Positions 51,101 through 63,600 of a stretch of 64,000 bases of DNA are shown piece by piece. The translations under genes and the position numbers were made by a program. The first letter of the stretch is position 1. The number at the start of each line of letters is the position of its first letter. The stretch covers positions 7,068,001-7,132,000 of the forward strand of contig CM082596.2 of the NCBI GenBank assembly GCA_040954595.2, written 5' to 3'. This DNA comes from Balanoglossus misakiensis. Taxonomy: Eukaryota > Hemichordata. The notes beneath the pieces were generated by a model. The model saw only the letters and a program-made list of their open reading frames with translations, searched no databases and was not told the origin of the DNA.

Positions 51101-52452
51101 AGAAAAACTCGCCAATATGAATTGGTGTTAACCATTTATTCATTTCGGCGAGATTTTTACTCTCATATCCTTCAAAATGGATGGAAATTTTGTGTGGTCG
51201 AACGTTGATTCACTATATATCCACATGTAGAATAACATAAACGGTATCTTGTATCAAGCATAATTAATGGAAAAAGGGCAGCAAGAGAGAGACTTACCAT
51301 ATTGCCATTCTCTTTCAGGTTGGCTCGTAACATCCTGTTGTTGTGTGCCGCGAGAAAGACACTAGGTCAGAAACCCAACATCGAGGGAATGTTCCACACT
51401 GTGGGAGCCAGCGACCACGTTGACGAAAACGAATCCAGCGAGGACGACGGCGACAAGAACGTCGAACAGGGCGTGTCGGCCATCTTGGGCAAATCCTACA
51501 AACCGAAAACCAGGCATAAGATGCCGCCCATGCTGCCAGAGATCAGGCAAAATGCTAACCAGGTATTGCAAAGGCAATTATCATTGCCACTGTGTGTTTT
51601 GTTGTTGTTGTTGTTGTTGTTTTCGAGTTTTCAACACATGTTTCTCTGGCGATGTCATTTCTCCTTGATACATTTGAAATTGATTCGCCAGGTCAATAAC
51701 CCGGGGTCAATAAACTTTCTGAAGACTGAAATTATAATCTCTTCTGCTCACAACTCCCACTTTTGTAGCGGTGTATGGGAACTTGACAACAATGGGAAAA
51801 ATGAACCTAAATTAAGGAATGGGGGTAGGAAAACCAACAATACTGGTAGGCTTACATCCTTCATGAACTGTTCAGGTTTGCAGGGTGTAAACATTGGCCG
51901 TGCGTGTACGGCCAGGTGTAATCTTAGGGGCTAGCCTACAGCGCAATCAAAAGTGATGATGTTTCCTACCTTTAGCATAGTGCTGTAGTACCCCGATAAT
52001 GTCCACTGGCTGTATACTAATCAAAAATAAGGAAAATGTCCAAACCAGGGGTATAAAATCAAAGGTAGGCGGCACAACGACGACAACACATGCAGCTGGT
52101 TGCACTGTCCAGCAGACGACGCTAAACAGCTGTTGACCTGGATTGACCTGTGTGTCACGTGATCATCAGAGCGCCCTCGCACAACGGTTCTTGAACTTTC
52201 CATTGTATTTTGTTTTCACAGCTCTCGGTCTACTCCTCTCTGCCCTTCTGTGAGCTGGAACCGGTGCACGAACCCAAGCTGCCCGCCGTCATACAGCAAA
52301 TACAGGCCCGCCAACAGTCCATCGAGAACCTGGAGAAAGACGGCGCCGCCAAACAGAAGCTCAAGCGACGAGCCCAAGAACACATGATGAAACACAAAAC
52401 CGTCCGCATCATCACGCGAGACAACAAAGAACAACGGCCCGGGCAGGACTAA
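38684..52452 (+). CDS. EF-hand and WD40 repeat protein (WDR49/WDR64/EFCAB8/WDY family), complete
   Basis: Exons: 38684-38769, 39619-39775, 40832-40957, 41701-41781, 42565-42633, 42927-42995, 43855-43889, 44299-44467, 44630-44732, 44942-45026, 45383-45507, 45713-45786, 45952-46070, 46375-46442, 46574-46722, 47116-47253, 47532-47879, 48049-48119, 48278-48905, 49400-49600, 50006-50336, 50780-50927, 51319-51562, 52222-52452. They give 1284 residues, all phases consistent. The N-terminal 110 residues are Ser/Lys-rich. EF-hand loops lie at about 126-137 (Asp/Asp/Asp/Glu ligands, Gly at position 5) and 164-175 (DANCDGTVDWDE, canonical). WD40 units follow, for example TGGMDRTVRLWNP, DDSIVSVWDLDTG, ARDGTVKVWNF, SYDGDIIIWSLETG and STDCSVRLWTL. 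A low-complexity acidic/Ser-rich insert of about 110 residues interrupts the second propeller region (about 755-865), and the C-terminus is basic. Probably a calcium-linked scaffold; relatives are cilia- or testis-biased, so a ciliary role is inferred. Confidence 0.9.
38814..38827. repeat. Poly-G run in WD40-gene intron 1
   Basis: About 14 G in a row, 45 bases after the first donor site. A similar G run after a GT microsatellite lies at 39989-40017. Confidence 0.9.
39925..39938 (+). promoter_or_regulatory. Perfect X-box (RFX site) in WD40-gene intron 2
   Basis: GTGGCCATAGCAAC matches GTNRCC-two bases-RGYAAC at every defined position, about 1.2 kb downstream of the start codon. RFX factors drive ciliary genes through such sites, which suits the inferred role, but it is an intronic motif match only. 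Confidence 0.35.
48130..48190. repeat. (ATC)n microsatellite in a WD40-gene intron
   Basis: About 20 ATC/CAT units in the short intron between exons 48049-48119 and 48278-48905, ten bases after the donor. Same motif as in Ly6 B intron 2. Confidence 0.95.
51043..51218. mobile_element. MITE-like element with about 40-bp terminal inverted repeats (family 5)
   Basis: The left end ATATAGTGAATCAACGTTCG continues as ACCACACAAAAATTCCATCC-like sequence. The right end is its reverse complement and closes with CGTTGATTCACTATAT. 176 bp, in the WD40-gene intron between exons 50780-50927 and 51319-51562. The arms are nearly identical, so it is probably young. Confidence 0.85.
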
Positions 52453-52644
52453 ACATATCATTTGGGTAGCAACGCTAGGACCACCTGGCAACATACTTGG
52501 GGACTATTTACATGTTTTAACGTCAAAGTGCCATGATGTACATATAGATTGAATGACTAAATCAAGTCTATTCCAGAGCATACCTTGAAACGTTTTTTGT
52601 CGTTTGTGAAAAGTTATGCTTGTGTGTCAAACTTTTGTATATAA

Positions 52645-52650
52645 ATTAAA
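52645..52650 (+). promoter_or_regulatory. Candidate polyadenylation signal of the WD40 gene
   Basis: ATTAAA about 190 bases after the stop. A full AATAAA follows at about 52809-52814. Either could serve. Confidence 0.4.
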
Positions 52651-52877
52651 AAGTTTCCATAAAACTTTTCATGTTTGACTTGTCTTCTGTAATCACTTCG
52701 CTCACTCTTATCTGATGTCAGTCTTGTACCAGTAGTTGTCAATTCAGTATCATTTGAGCCTAATGCCAATAACAGGCTTATTTAACTGAAGGGTGTCACC
52801 AAAACAGAAAATAAACTTAAAATTACCCCCTAAACAAACAAAACTATATTACCATGTTCATGATGTGCCACTATATT

Positions 52878-52883
52878 TTTATT
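52878..52883 (-). promoter_or_regulatory. Candidate polyadenylation signal of RAB3GAP2
   Basis: AATAAA on the minus strand, about 460 bases after the RAB3GAP2 stop. It lies within about 430 bases of the WD40-gene stop, so the two 3' UTRs may come very close or overlap. Confidence 0.4.
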
Positions 52884-53342
52884 TGCATATCCACAAGTAT
52901 TAAATACCCAGTTCTAATCTACTGATACCTACTTAAAAAACGAGAAATACGTGAGAAATCTGCCGACTTCATAAAAGTTCTGAGTGTCCTAGGCCCTTAG
53001 AGACGACTTGGCCACAATGATACACAGTCATATGAACTAAACTGTGCTAAGATGGACTTTGGTAAAGTGTGATATAGTCAGGTTTCCATCATGGTTGAGG
53101 CAGAGTATGTTTTAGACATGCAGCCCTGTAATGGGTTTAAAAGCTATGTAGGGGACATTGGTTTGATGCATTATATACAACACTCTCTTGTCTTTACGAG
53201 CCAAAATGTAAATTCTTGAAATTCAAAATCTGATTTTGCAACATATTCGCGAATCCTACACTGACGACTGTAAATAGCGAAAAACGCTTGTTTCAACTTT
53301 TTAACATGGAGCTCTGAACTGCCGCTATGGTTACTGTTATTT

Positions 53343-56300
53343 CTAAGTCAACGAATCTACCGCTTCTACGAGTTGAATAGCCAATGAATATTGCACATGG
53401 TCTTCGGGTAGTTGGTTCACAATCTGACCAATCAGAATGGCTGTATCTTGGAGTGACGTCTTCCTGTTGCGTAGGTCGTTGCCGTTCTGAAAGCAGGCAA
53501 GAAAAATGGAATTCACAAAACTCACCCGTCTTAAGGCAGAATCTTAATGAGAACCTCAAAAGTTACACCTTGTAACTTTGTGTGTCAATCATAGGGTTAT
53601 TCACAAAATACAGCCCTCTATAGACAAGGTATGTGACGCATTGGACTAGCCATTTTTAGTGGACGGGATACAAGGATAGCATTTCTGTGCTGTCATCATT
53701 TTTCATGTCTGCCCAACCATGATCTGTGATTCCAACAAAGACTTATTTCTCTTTGAGACAAATGCTGATTGCTTAGCCAAACAATGCCCTCTGTTGTTTG
53801 AATTAATGACAATGAACAATATGAAACAAATCTACTTCTATGCAGTCAAACCACTGAAGGAAGGGCTTACCAGGGATCTTATCCATGACATCAAAGATGG
53901 CGGAAGACGGGAGAGTTTTTCCAGATTCCTCGCTTCCGGGTTGACGACTTCGTGCGACAATCGCTGTCCAACGATCTGTAACAACTGACTGCCCATCTCG
54001 GCGTGTTCGTGTACGGTCGACAGCACCTGGAGTTGTGGGACAGACAGGACAGATTCGTGAATGAATACTTGACGGTTAGAGACAATGATGCACCACCTTA
54101 CAGCTACGTACCATCTAACCAAGATATTGAGTTTTTTTTACAGGTTGTCGTTTGAACTCTGAACTTTTTTTTCTCTGAATATGTAATGCATTTCACTCAC
54201 AATATGTAACTGCAAGAAGTTATTACTACTGCAGAATATAACTTACATCATATGCATGATGGCAAACATTTTTTTTACTTTCATCATACTCCTGGGTGCA
54301 GCTGTAATATCACATGTATTGCCTGGCAATCGTCTGCCATAATATCCAAGTACAGTACTGATGGCTATCTCTTGTGGAAATTTTGTGGAAATGTCCGAGT
54401 GTGCCTTACATATACACAAATGTACCAAACATAGGACAACAGAGTGGCCTGTAGGATTCTCTCATGGAGTTGACACATCACATTGCTTTGCTCTGTTAAA
54501 GGTATACAGTCACCTCCAATTTACATATGCCCATATATGGTTGAAATGGCGTATCTGAGTGTTCTAAAGAACATATGAGGGCGCTTTTTTTCGTGTGTAC
54601 CACCCACTGAAAATCTGTGATTGGCTAGATCTCAATTTGCCATGGTAACTATAGCTAATTTTCCATAGGTGACCGTATACCTTTAAACATCACAGTGACT
54701 TTCTCTGAATAAAAGATCTGGAAAACACAAACCTCCTGGGCCATGTTATCGTATCCACTGCTGTAAAGCTGACAGACATAATGCCTCTTCAACATATCGA
54801 CGTCCACGTCGAAGGCCAGCCCGAGCTGTAGCACTGTGTTGGGCCATTCCATTGTGACGTGGGTAGTGTTGGCATTTGCCGTGAGGGGGAGGTCGCTGAC
54901 TGCCGCTGTGATGATCCTGCACAAAATCTGTGAAAAACAAAAATTGCATGTATGATGTACATAATCCATTTCACAGCGATACCAAGAAACTACCAGTACA
55001 TGTATCTAGAGCAATATTAAATTCAGGAAAAGTTAAAATGAACAGTAGCTGAAATTGTTGATAATGCTAGCCGTCTTTTATTAGGGTTGTACTTTCCTCT
55101 TAAAATAATCCCCCTGCCCAAAATAAAATCCTCTTCATTATTATTATAATTAATACGGATGCATCTACTATTAAGATTGTGTAGTACTGTAAAACGTGGT
55201 CTGAAAACCCTTACCTGTTGTCTTGAGCTCAGCAAACTGACATCAATCTCATGAGTTGGCAGGGGCGGACTGCAGTTCAAGTCTTTAAAGAGTGCATTTC
55301 TTCCCTTGGAATCGAACAGCAACAATGGTTTGACGGATTTCAATGCGAAGGCCATCACAGCGTGTAGAATTGTGCACAGCTGTCGGTGTAGGTCGACCAG
55401 TGAATAGTTACACGGTGGCTGGTTGGCGGCCAGCTCTGCTATGGACGCGGGACCTTCGATCTTCTGCCATTTGTCTTCGATGCTGAATCCAGGAACCATG
55501 GACGATTCAACCTCTATCTGCAATTAGAAAAATATCGCAAAGGATTTTAAAACAGATATACAAATGTAGCTAATTATTATACTTTTTCTTAGCTGAGAAT
55601 ACGGCCCCACTATCTGCTAATATGGCCAACTGTTTTACCGAATGGCTGACTTTTTTCAGCAGCTAACTTGCCACCACCTTCCCTTCCACCTACACCCTGT
55701 CGGGTGTATTTCGCTTACCTGGTATATCTTCAGCAAAAGATCGCAGACAAGACCAAGAAAACTGGTCAAAGCCACATCACTCATACCAACATCCTGTAAG
55801 ACGGAAATGGAATAGTGTAGGCGACAGCATAAAAAACCATGTCGCTGTTCCCTACATCTGATTTTAATCAGATTGATGTACATGTATCATATCAAACTTC
55901 ACAAGGAATCATGAAACAACCGTAAGACCAAACAGTCAACAATTCTCAAATTCTGCCTGGATGAGCAATGAAAATACAAAGGAATTATTTTAACATGATT
56001 TGTAACCCCAGTATTTAAGCCTCTTGGCATTCAAAGCATAATTCCATGGCAAAGACATTCTTATCATTCTTGATTTGCAGCCGCTAAAATGTTCAAATCA
56101 AACCTTTTCCTGCAGGAATTTAGTAAAAAGACCATAACGTTACCTTTCTGCAAAGTCTGTCTTTGGGTATTTTCCCAACTTTGGTCATCAGATACGCCGC
56201 AGCTGAAACCTTCTTCACCAGGAAGGTATGCCACATCATGTAACATATACCTGCGATTTTCATTACAAAAATTGATAGTTGTAAATTTTAAAAGAGAAAA

Positions 56301-57585
56301 GTCACTTTCCATTATATACTAGTATTTTGACATTTAATTTTCTATTTAAAAAAATATTAACTACCAAGTGAATGCTAAACATGCCTGGGAATAAAAGTTG
56401 AGTATGTACAGACGGACTACTTACCGTGTTGCAAAACTGCATTTCTGATGAAATTCAGGTGTATCAGCGCTTGCTGTAAATACAGTGTAACCTGCCAACG
56501 TCACAAGAACAGAAATATGAGTCTAGATCTACTGATACTTGTACAAGTTACGGCCATAAACATAGGTGTTGATTCAAGGAGAACTTCACTATCGTTGCAT
56601 AAAATTTGTGATATTTTTTTGTGTCCTTGTAATTATAAAGCTGTCTGGATAATTCATCAGATGAGTGTTACATTCACAATCATTCCAGCATACTGTAAGA
56701 CACTTCTCAACTGGTATGGCGTCTTAGTACAGCTTTGTGAACGGTATCACTCTAACACAGTCTACACAAACCATGTATCACAGACACTACCGCAAATACA
56801 AATGAGCCTCCGTAGCCATCCTTACCTCAGGGTTTTTATTCCACAGTACCACGTACTGCCACGTGCAATGCGAATACAGTAAATCTGGTTCTAAACTGAT
56901 GGGAAATCTCACTCGCAATCCTGACAGAATACCTGTTGAAAAGTCATTCAAGGAAATTAAATTTAAAAATACACTGTAATCTATTTCCAGCAAAGCTGTT
57001 CCACAAAGTGTGGATTTGTTACTAATAATTTATTAAGACAATGTCTAAAAGTACAAACTTGATCAACCCCTTTCACCACCATGATTTGGTCCAACTCCAT
57101 TGTTTTCAATATCAATGCTGGACCTTTGTACACAGAAATGGGGGTGGAAGGGTTAAGATGATACGCATTGGTTACCGAAAATGAGGCGAGTGAACACTGC
57201 ACAAAAATAATACTGACCCGTTATTCTCTCTTTTTCTTCTCTAGTGAAGGCAGCCTCACAGGTCTCTGTGGCCATGTGAGATGTCTGTCGGTGCAGAGAT
57301 CCCTTTGTATAGTGTGTGGTCTCCGCTAACATACTTGCTGGTATGTGATACTTGGAAACCCACTTAGCAACAATTTCAGACACAATACCTGTTTGACCAA
57401 AAGTGTCAATGAAAAGAAGACAGTCAATTCAGTGTTTGAATTTATCAACATTGGTGAAGTTATTTTCTGTAATATCGCTTTAAAGGGTTTTATTTTTCTA
57501 TCATATCGAGCAACTTGCCTCTATGACATCTAAGATTGAGTGGTTCAAGTATTTCCTGAATTTCTGTCCAGTGTAGACACACACC

Positions 57586-57634
<49 letters not shown>

Positions 57635-60600
57635 ACACACAAAGCAATTCAGATCACACTCGGGCCATGAAAACACCCAATCACATCAGTACAACAGCAA
57701 AGACCAGGAATCTCAGTCAGCATTTCCTCAATTTCCAAGTCAAATGATCTCACCTTTGCCACCATGCAGCAGCTTGTCGACAGAGATGTCGATGTTCTGT
57801 AAATTCTCGGTGCTGGTGTACACACTACTGTCTTGACTCGAACTCCAGGCTTTGCTGGCAGCGGTCTCGGCACCTGCAGACGGCTGTGAGGGGGAAATCA
57901 AACAGTTGAGAAAGTTGAGATCTAGCCAATCACAGATTTTCATGGTGTGGCCACACAATAAAAAGTGCATCACCAGATGGGCCATCCCGAGCAGAAAGGG
58001 GTCTTATGGGAGCGCGATACTTATGACCATAAGACCCCTTTTCTGCTTGGGATGGCCCAAATGGTATACATGTATTGAATACTTGGACACACCCCTTTAA
58101 TCATATACAGTCAAACCTCTCTCTAGTGGCCAGTCAAGGGACTTTCCTAAACTGGCCTTTATAAATTAACACACATGTGAATTGCACAGGGACTGTAACA
58201 TAGTGGCCACTATATAGAGGTGACCGCTATATAGGGGTGGCCACTAAGAGGGGTTTGACTGTATGGGTATATGTAAATCAAGGGTTATTGTATACCTTTA
58301 AACCTGTGGTCAAACTAACAAATAACCTCTAGTCTCACCTTGGCTGGTTTGATCATCAAGAGACAACTAAGAGCCGTGAGATCCTGCAACTGATCCACCA
58401 GTAAATTCCACTGCTCTCCGTCCAACGATACACTGACCCAGTCTTCACTGAACAGCGACTCGGCCGATTTGGATGTCGAGGAACTTTCTGTCTCGTCAAC
58501 ATCCTTCTCTGTTTCCTCTTCCGGGGTTTGTTTGGTTTCTGCACCCTGTGGGTTCAAAGGCCAAAAAGCAATGTCTTACTTGGTATAAGTCAAGCCTTGG
58601 TCCAATTTGCCAGACCTCGGATCTGCTAACGAGTTACATAGCCACTAAAGCAGCAACAGGTTAGAGGCCCAGCTGGTACCTTTCAATTCACACCATCATC
58701 AAATTGTAGCACAAGGAAACATGTTTTAACCCTTTCATCCCTCTTCCCTCTTTACAGGTCCAACTTTACCATAGAAAACATGGGTTTGGAGGACTGAACC
58801 ATGGTGGTGAAAGGGTTTATATAGGAAGCTGGGCTCCTAAAAATTACAACCAGGCAAACCACTTTGCTTTTCCAAAATTAAGGTATACATGTTCTAATAT
58901 CAGACTCATATCCTGCAGGCAACAACACACGCACAGCAATATGACCAAATGAGCTGGTGATACCAAGTTGTAACCTATTAGCGTCATTCAACATGCTGAA
59001 AAATATTGCATTATTGGACTATGGAACTCCACAGGTTAAAATTGCAGGAGTGAAACAATGATAGTTAGCCATTATATTACCTTGCCTCCTTCTCCGGACT
59101 GAACCGGAAGCCTCATTACCATGGCAACGCTCCTGGCGACCATGGCAGCCGTGAGTCCAGTGGCAACATCGGTCGCCATGCAGAGCGCATCTCGCATCCT
59201 TTGCCACCATAGTGATATGGCATCAGCAGCTGGGACGGTCTCGCTTCTATCCACCATCTGAGTAATCTCCATCATCAGATCTTTCAGGTTGCTAAGCGAC
59301 ATCAAATTATTCAAGAACTCCTTGCTGGACAGCCACAGTTTAAAAAGGATTGACTGAAATGACAAGAATCATAAAATCTCTTTATTAATTAAGAAAAATA
59401 TCATCAAACAAATAAATATAAACAAATGCTCTCTGGTTAGCATTGCAAGTTTATGACTGACCATGATTAAATATTAAAACATCGCTTAAGAGAGAAAAGG
59501 CTCACCATCAGTACTTGTGCAGGTAAGCCAAGACTCTTCAGAACCAAACTCAAATCATTGATGGAACTCGATCCAGAGAGAATACTTTTGAACAAGAAGT
59601 CACCTGTGAGGAGACAATAAAAAAAAGATTGTAATAATGTTGTCACACAGTAAAATGTGTTGAAACTGAATGCAGTCAAAAGCTGTCTATAGAGGTCAGG
59701 CAAGGGACTTTCCCAAACTGGTGGCTTAGTTGTATATATGTCAATTAATGCACATGTAAATTGCTCAGGGACTGTAACAAAGTGGCCACTATAAAGACGT
59801 GGCCACTGACACAGATTTGACTGTACACACAACCACCCGTACCTAACTGCACTCTATGTTCATCCGGTAGATTGCCATGGAGATGCACTTCGATCAAATC
59901 CGCCTTGTTGTGGGCAAGATCTTCTGAGTACTTGTCGATGTCGTTGTGGTGATATCCGTCCATGTCGAAGCACTGGAGGAAAGCGGAGGGATGCATGAGG
60001 TCCTGTTCTTCTTGGAAGTGTACTCTGGCCGGACGACTGACCTGCTGGCAGTCGTTGAGGAGATTCAGGAGGTCTTCCACTTCGGATTTGGTGACATTCA
60101 ACGCCGAGATGAGAACCTGCGAGGAGATAGTACGGAGAACTGAGACAGTGTTCCCACTAAGGCTGACAGTACTTGCATTGTTTGTTGCCTGGTCGCACCT
60201 TACCACTCTGCTTTTGCGGTGAGATATCAAGTTTTGTGCAATGGTTAATATTGATAGTCATATATCCCTTGCATTTTACAGGATTCAAACCTTCTGCATA
60301 ATTCCAAGTGGCAAGCAAGTTTGCACACAAAACCACAATGCCAAATCTACATCCAAAAAAAGGACAATTCAGTTGCGTAAATGAGCGCATCCCTTTTCAC
60401 ATGATCTGAGTACATGTACATCAACATACTGGTATATACACACATATACACATACATACACACACAATAAAACATGCATTAATACATTCAGAACAATATT
60501 TCCATGGCTCAATTGAGCAATAGATAATCATGTTCTACGAATAGCACATGAAAATTAATTGTTACCTGTTCAATACTTTGACTGGCACCACTCTCGTCAC

Positions 60601-63600
60601 TCGTCGATGGCCCCTCCATCTCGCTGATTTTATGAATAGCCCTATAAGCATGCAGCAACTGCAACTGCACGTTGCAATAATGAAGCAGTCGTCTGCTCTC
60701 GTAGCTTCGCTGTTCTGGATCCTGACGAGTGATTTCGTCAGCAACTTCACCGACTATCTTTGTCAGAAACGAGGAATTCAATCGCTTGGATTGTAAGATC
60801 TTCTCCAGTGCCTACGTAAAGAAAATCATGTGTTCGGGCTTACATCTCAGATCGACACATTGAATTACATGAATATGACATGATTTAACAATGTTATGGA
60901 TCACTACTGTGAAATAGTTATTTCAAGAAGACAAACTGACTGCATGTGATGTTATTACAACTGGCAATAGACTCTGGTTACACTTAGATCTTCTAGCATG
61001 AGGGCCCAGAATCCACAATTCAAAGAAAGAAAATAAGAAAGCAAGGTGGTTTTAAGTTTCAGGGGTGGTCTCTGGATCTTATTGTTGAGAAAGAAAGATC
61101 AACATCAATACCTGTTGTTTGAGAGATGGTATTTTCATATCTAACAGTGTCTGCATCAGAGATTCCTCCCAATTGCCTGAAAAAGAAAACAAACACACAC
61201 TCCCTTGATAAATAGACTACACAGGGGTCGACTGTTGCTTTTTGACCAAACACTTGCATGGAAACTGCATGAATGATGAAATAAACCAAATTAGGTGGAA
61301 ATCAACACATAACATAACAAGCAGCATTCTCAGTAAGCTAAATTGTAATCTATGTGTTCAGCACACAACTGATCATTTCAGAAAATGAATTCTTCGATAT
61401 CAAATGACGTCAGACGCGCTAAGGCAGCAGTTACGTTCGCATTCAAATTTCCAGATGACAGGCAACTTCAACGACGTTGTCCAGACAAAGACTGTGCAAA
61501 CGAAACTCCATGAGGCTGATAAGGCACCATGCCTGATACATGTTGCGTGTCTAGCTACGTCCGACGGTTTTAAAGTAAAAACATACTCGGAATTTTTTTT
61601 ACTGGATGCTGAAATATTGCTTGCCCGTCACCTGGAAAGGACAACGCCGTGGGTCACATGGCCAGATCACCTGATTGATAGTAAAGAATTAAAGGACTCT
61701 CCGATTCACCCACCTGTCTGCAAGTCCGTGTGATGAAGGCACGAGGTGATTTTCTTCAGCAGGTGAACGTCTCGTGCCCTCTTGCTGTTCTTGTCGCTGA
61801 GAGCGAGGTGAAAGGGGATCGCGATGACCTTCATCGCTCCGTCCGGTTGAAGCAGGCAAGTCTGGAACAACGGAGGGTGAGCGGACTTGGCCGTGGTGCC
61901 GTTTAAACCCATGATGTAATATCCGGGACACACAAGTCTGTTGGAAGGATTGGTAAAAGACAGGTGTGAATTTGATGTATTTTTGATACATGTATTGAGT
62001 TCAAAAAGCTGTCTTTGAAGAACCATGTTACAGTGTTTCATCCATACGGGTGGGGGGATTCACTCCGTTAACATGTTGGCACCCCAAGCACATTGCCAAG
62101 GGGGGAACAGCACCCCTTAAAATGATGTCACTCAGATGTTAGAGATATAACATTCCCCTTTGCCAGAGTGGAATCCCCCCTCCCCCCAAATATTCTGGCA
62201 AAGGGGGATACTAGAGTCACCATTGTAATACCTGCAAAGTGCAACGAACTGACAATGAAAATGAATTTGAGGTAGTCCAACCAAGGATGTCTGAACCAAG
62301 CCTATCTGCCTTGTGTGCTGTATCTGGAACTAGAAACGGATACCATAGGAGTCATCAGATATCAGAAAACAGACCTGCATGATTTATTGACGTTGAAAGC
62401 GGCCACCCTGGGCCCTTGCTGAATATTCCACACTTCCAGGATCCCTCTCCGCGGCGCGTAGATGACCAGGAATACCGCACTCCGGGTGTGCCCTTTGCCT
62501 CGGGATTTCACCGACCCTCTCTTGTTCGGCGTCCCGGTCTTGTCGCGTTCGTTTTCAGCCACCTGGATCCACCCGCACTGTGCATCACGATAGCCTGGGA
62601 ATTAGAAACAAATAAATTTGAAGAACAAATATAAAGTTTTAATACCATAGAAAAATATGCATAAACTGAGCAATAATGTATCTACAAAGGCCAATACACT
62701 TTCAATTCATTAGGCAAATACAGTCAAACCTGTGTTAGTGGTGGCAACCTCTATCTAGAGGAAACTTGTCTACAGTGGCCACTTTTTTACAGTCCCTGTG
62801 CAATTATCATGTGCATTAATTGACCTGTCTATAGAGGCCACCAGTTTAGAAAAATCTCCTGACTGGCCACTATATACAGGTTTGACTTTAGGCTGCATTG
62901 TACACTCACTAGAAACCTGTCTATAATGGCCAGTTTGAGACTTACGCAAGTTTGACTGTGTCACAAAAAGCAGAATCTGTTACAAGTCAACTTACCTTTC
63001 CAGACTCGGATGGCAACACCCCTGTTGAGATCGATCAATATGACCCGACCAAAACTGTCGTTTGTCGCGGCTAGCGTTCGGCTAGGCGACAGGGTGATGT
63101 TGTTGCCATAACGACGGAAATCTGGCAGACCAAACCTGAGGGATGGAATCACAAATGAATTTAAGTTGAGCTGATTTATGCATCATTGGTTATACTGAGA
63201 AGATACATACTGGGCATTTAATTTACAAGAAACCATGGTTATAGTACACAGAACAAAAATACTGAAAAAAATAGTTAAAAGTTATAGTATTACAGATAGT
63301 GGAATTTTTAACCCTTTCACCCCCCAGTTCCCTCTTTAGAGGTCCTACCTGACCATAGAAACAATAAGTTTAGACTAATCCATGGTGGTGAAAGGGTGAA
63401 ACTACTTTTTCATTATGATTAGATAGTTGTACATGTACCTTATTCCTAGTGATGTGGCTGGTTCCACTTTAGGTTTCTTCCTTGCACTCGAATGGTCTTC
63501 ACCAGGTTTGAAGCCAAACCAGCCACTGCGCAAAGATAATCATATTAACATTACATGAATACATACACAACATCAAAGAGAGTTACGTTCCGGTGTTTGG

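Larger units (their letters stand above)
52453..53342. other. Convergent 3' region between the WD40 gene and RAB3GAP2
   Basis: About 890 bases holding both 3' UTRs. AT-rich, no ORF of note, with polyA signals for both strands (separate entries). Confidence 0.6.
57912..58302. mobile_element. Composite cluster: family 1 remnant carrying a foldback and a family 2 element
   Basis: The left part (57912 on) has GAGATCTAGCCAATCACAG and the right end is ATTGTATACCTTTAAA, both from family 1. Between them sit a near-perfect foldback (57978-58059) and a complete family 2 element (58107-58262). This reads as an older family 1 copy hit by two later insertions, within one RAB3GAP2 intron. Confidence 0.65.
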
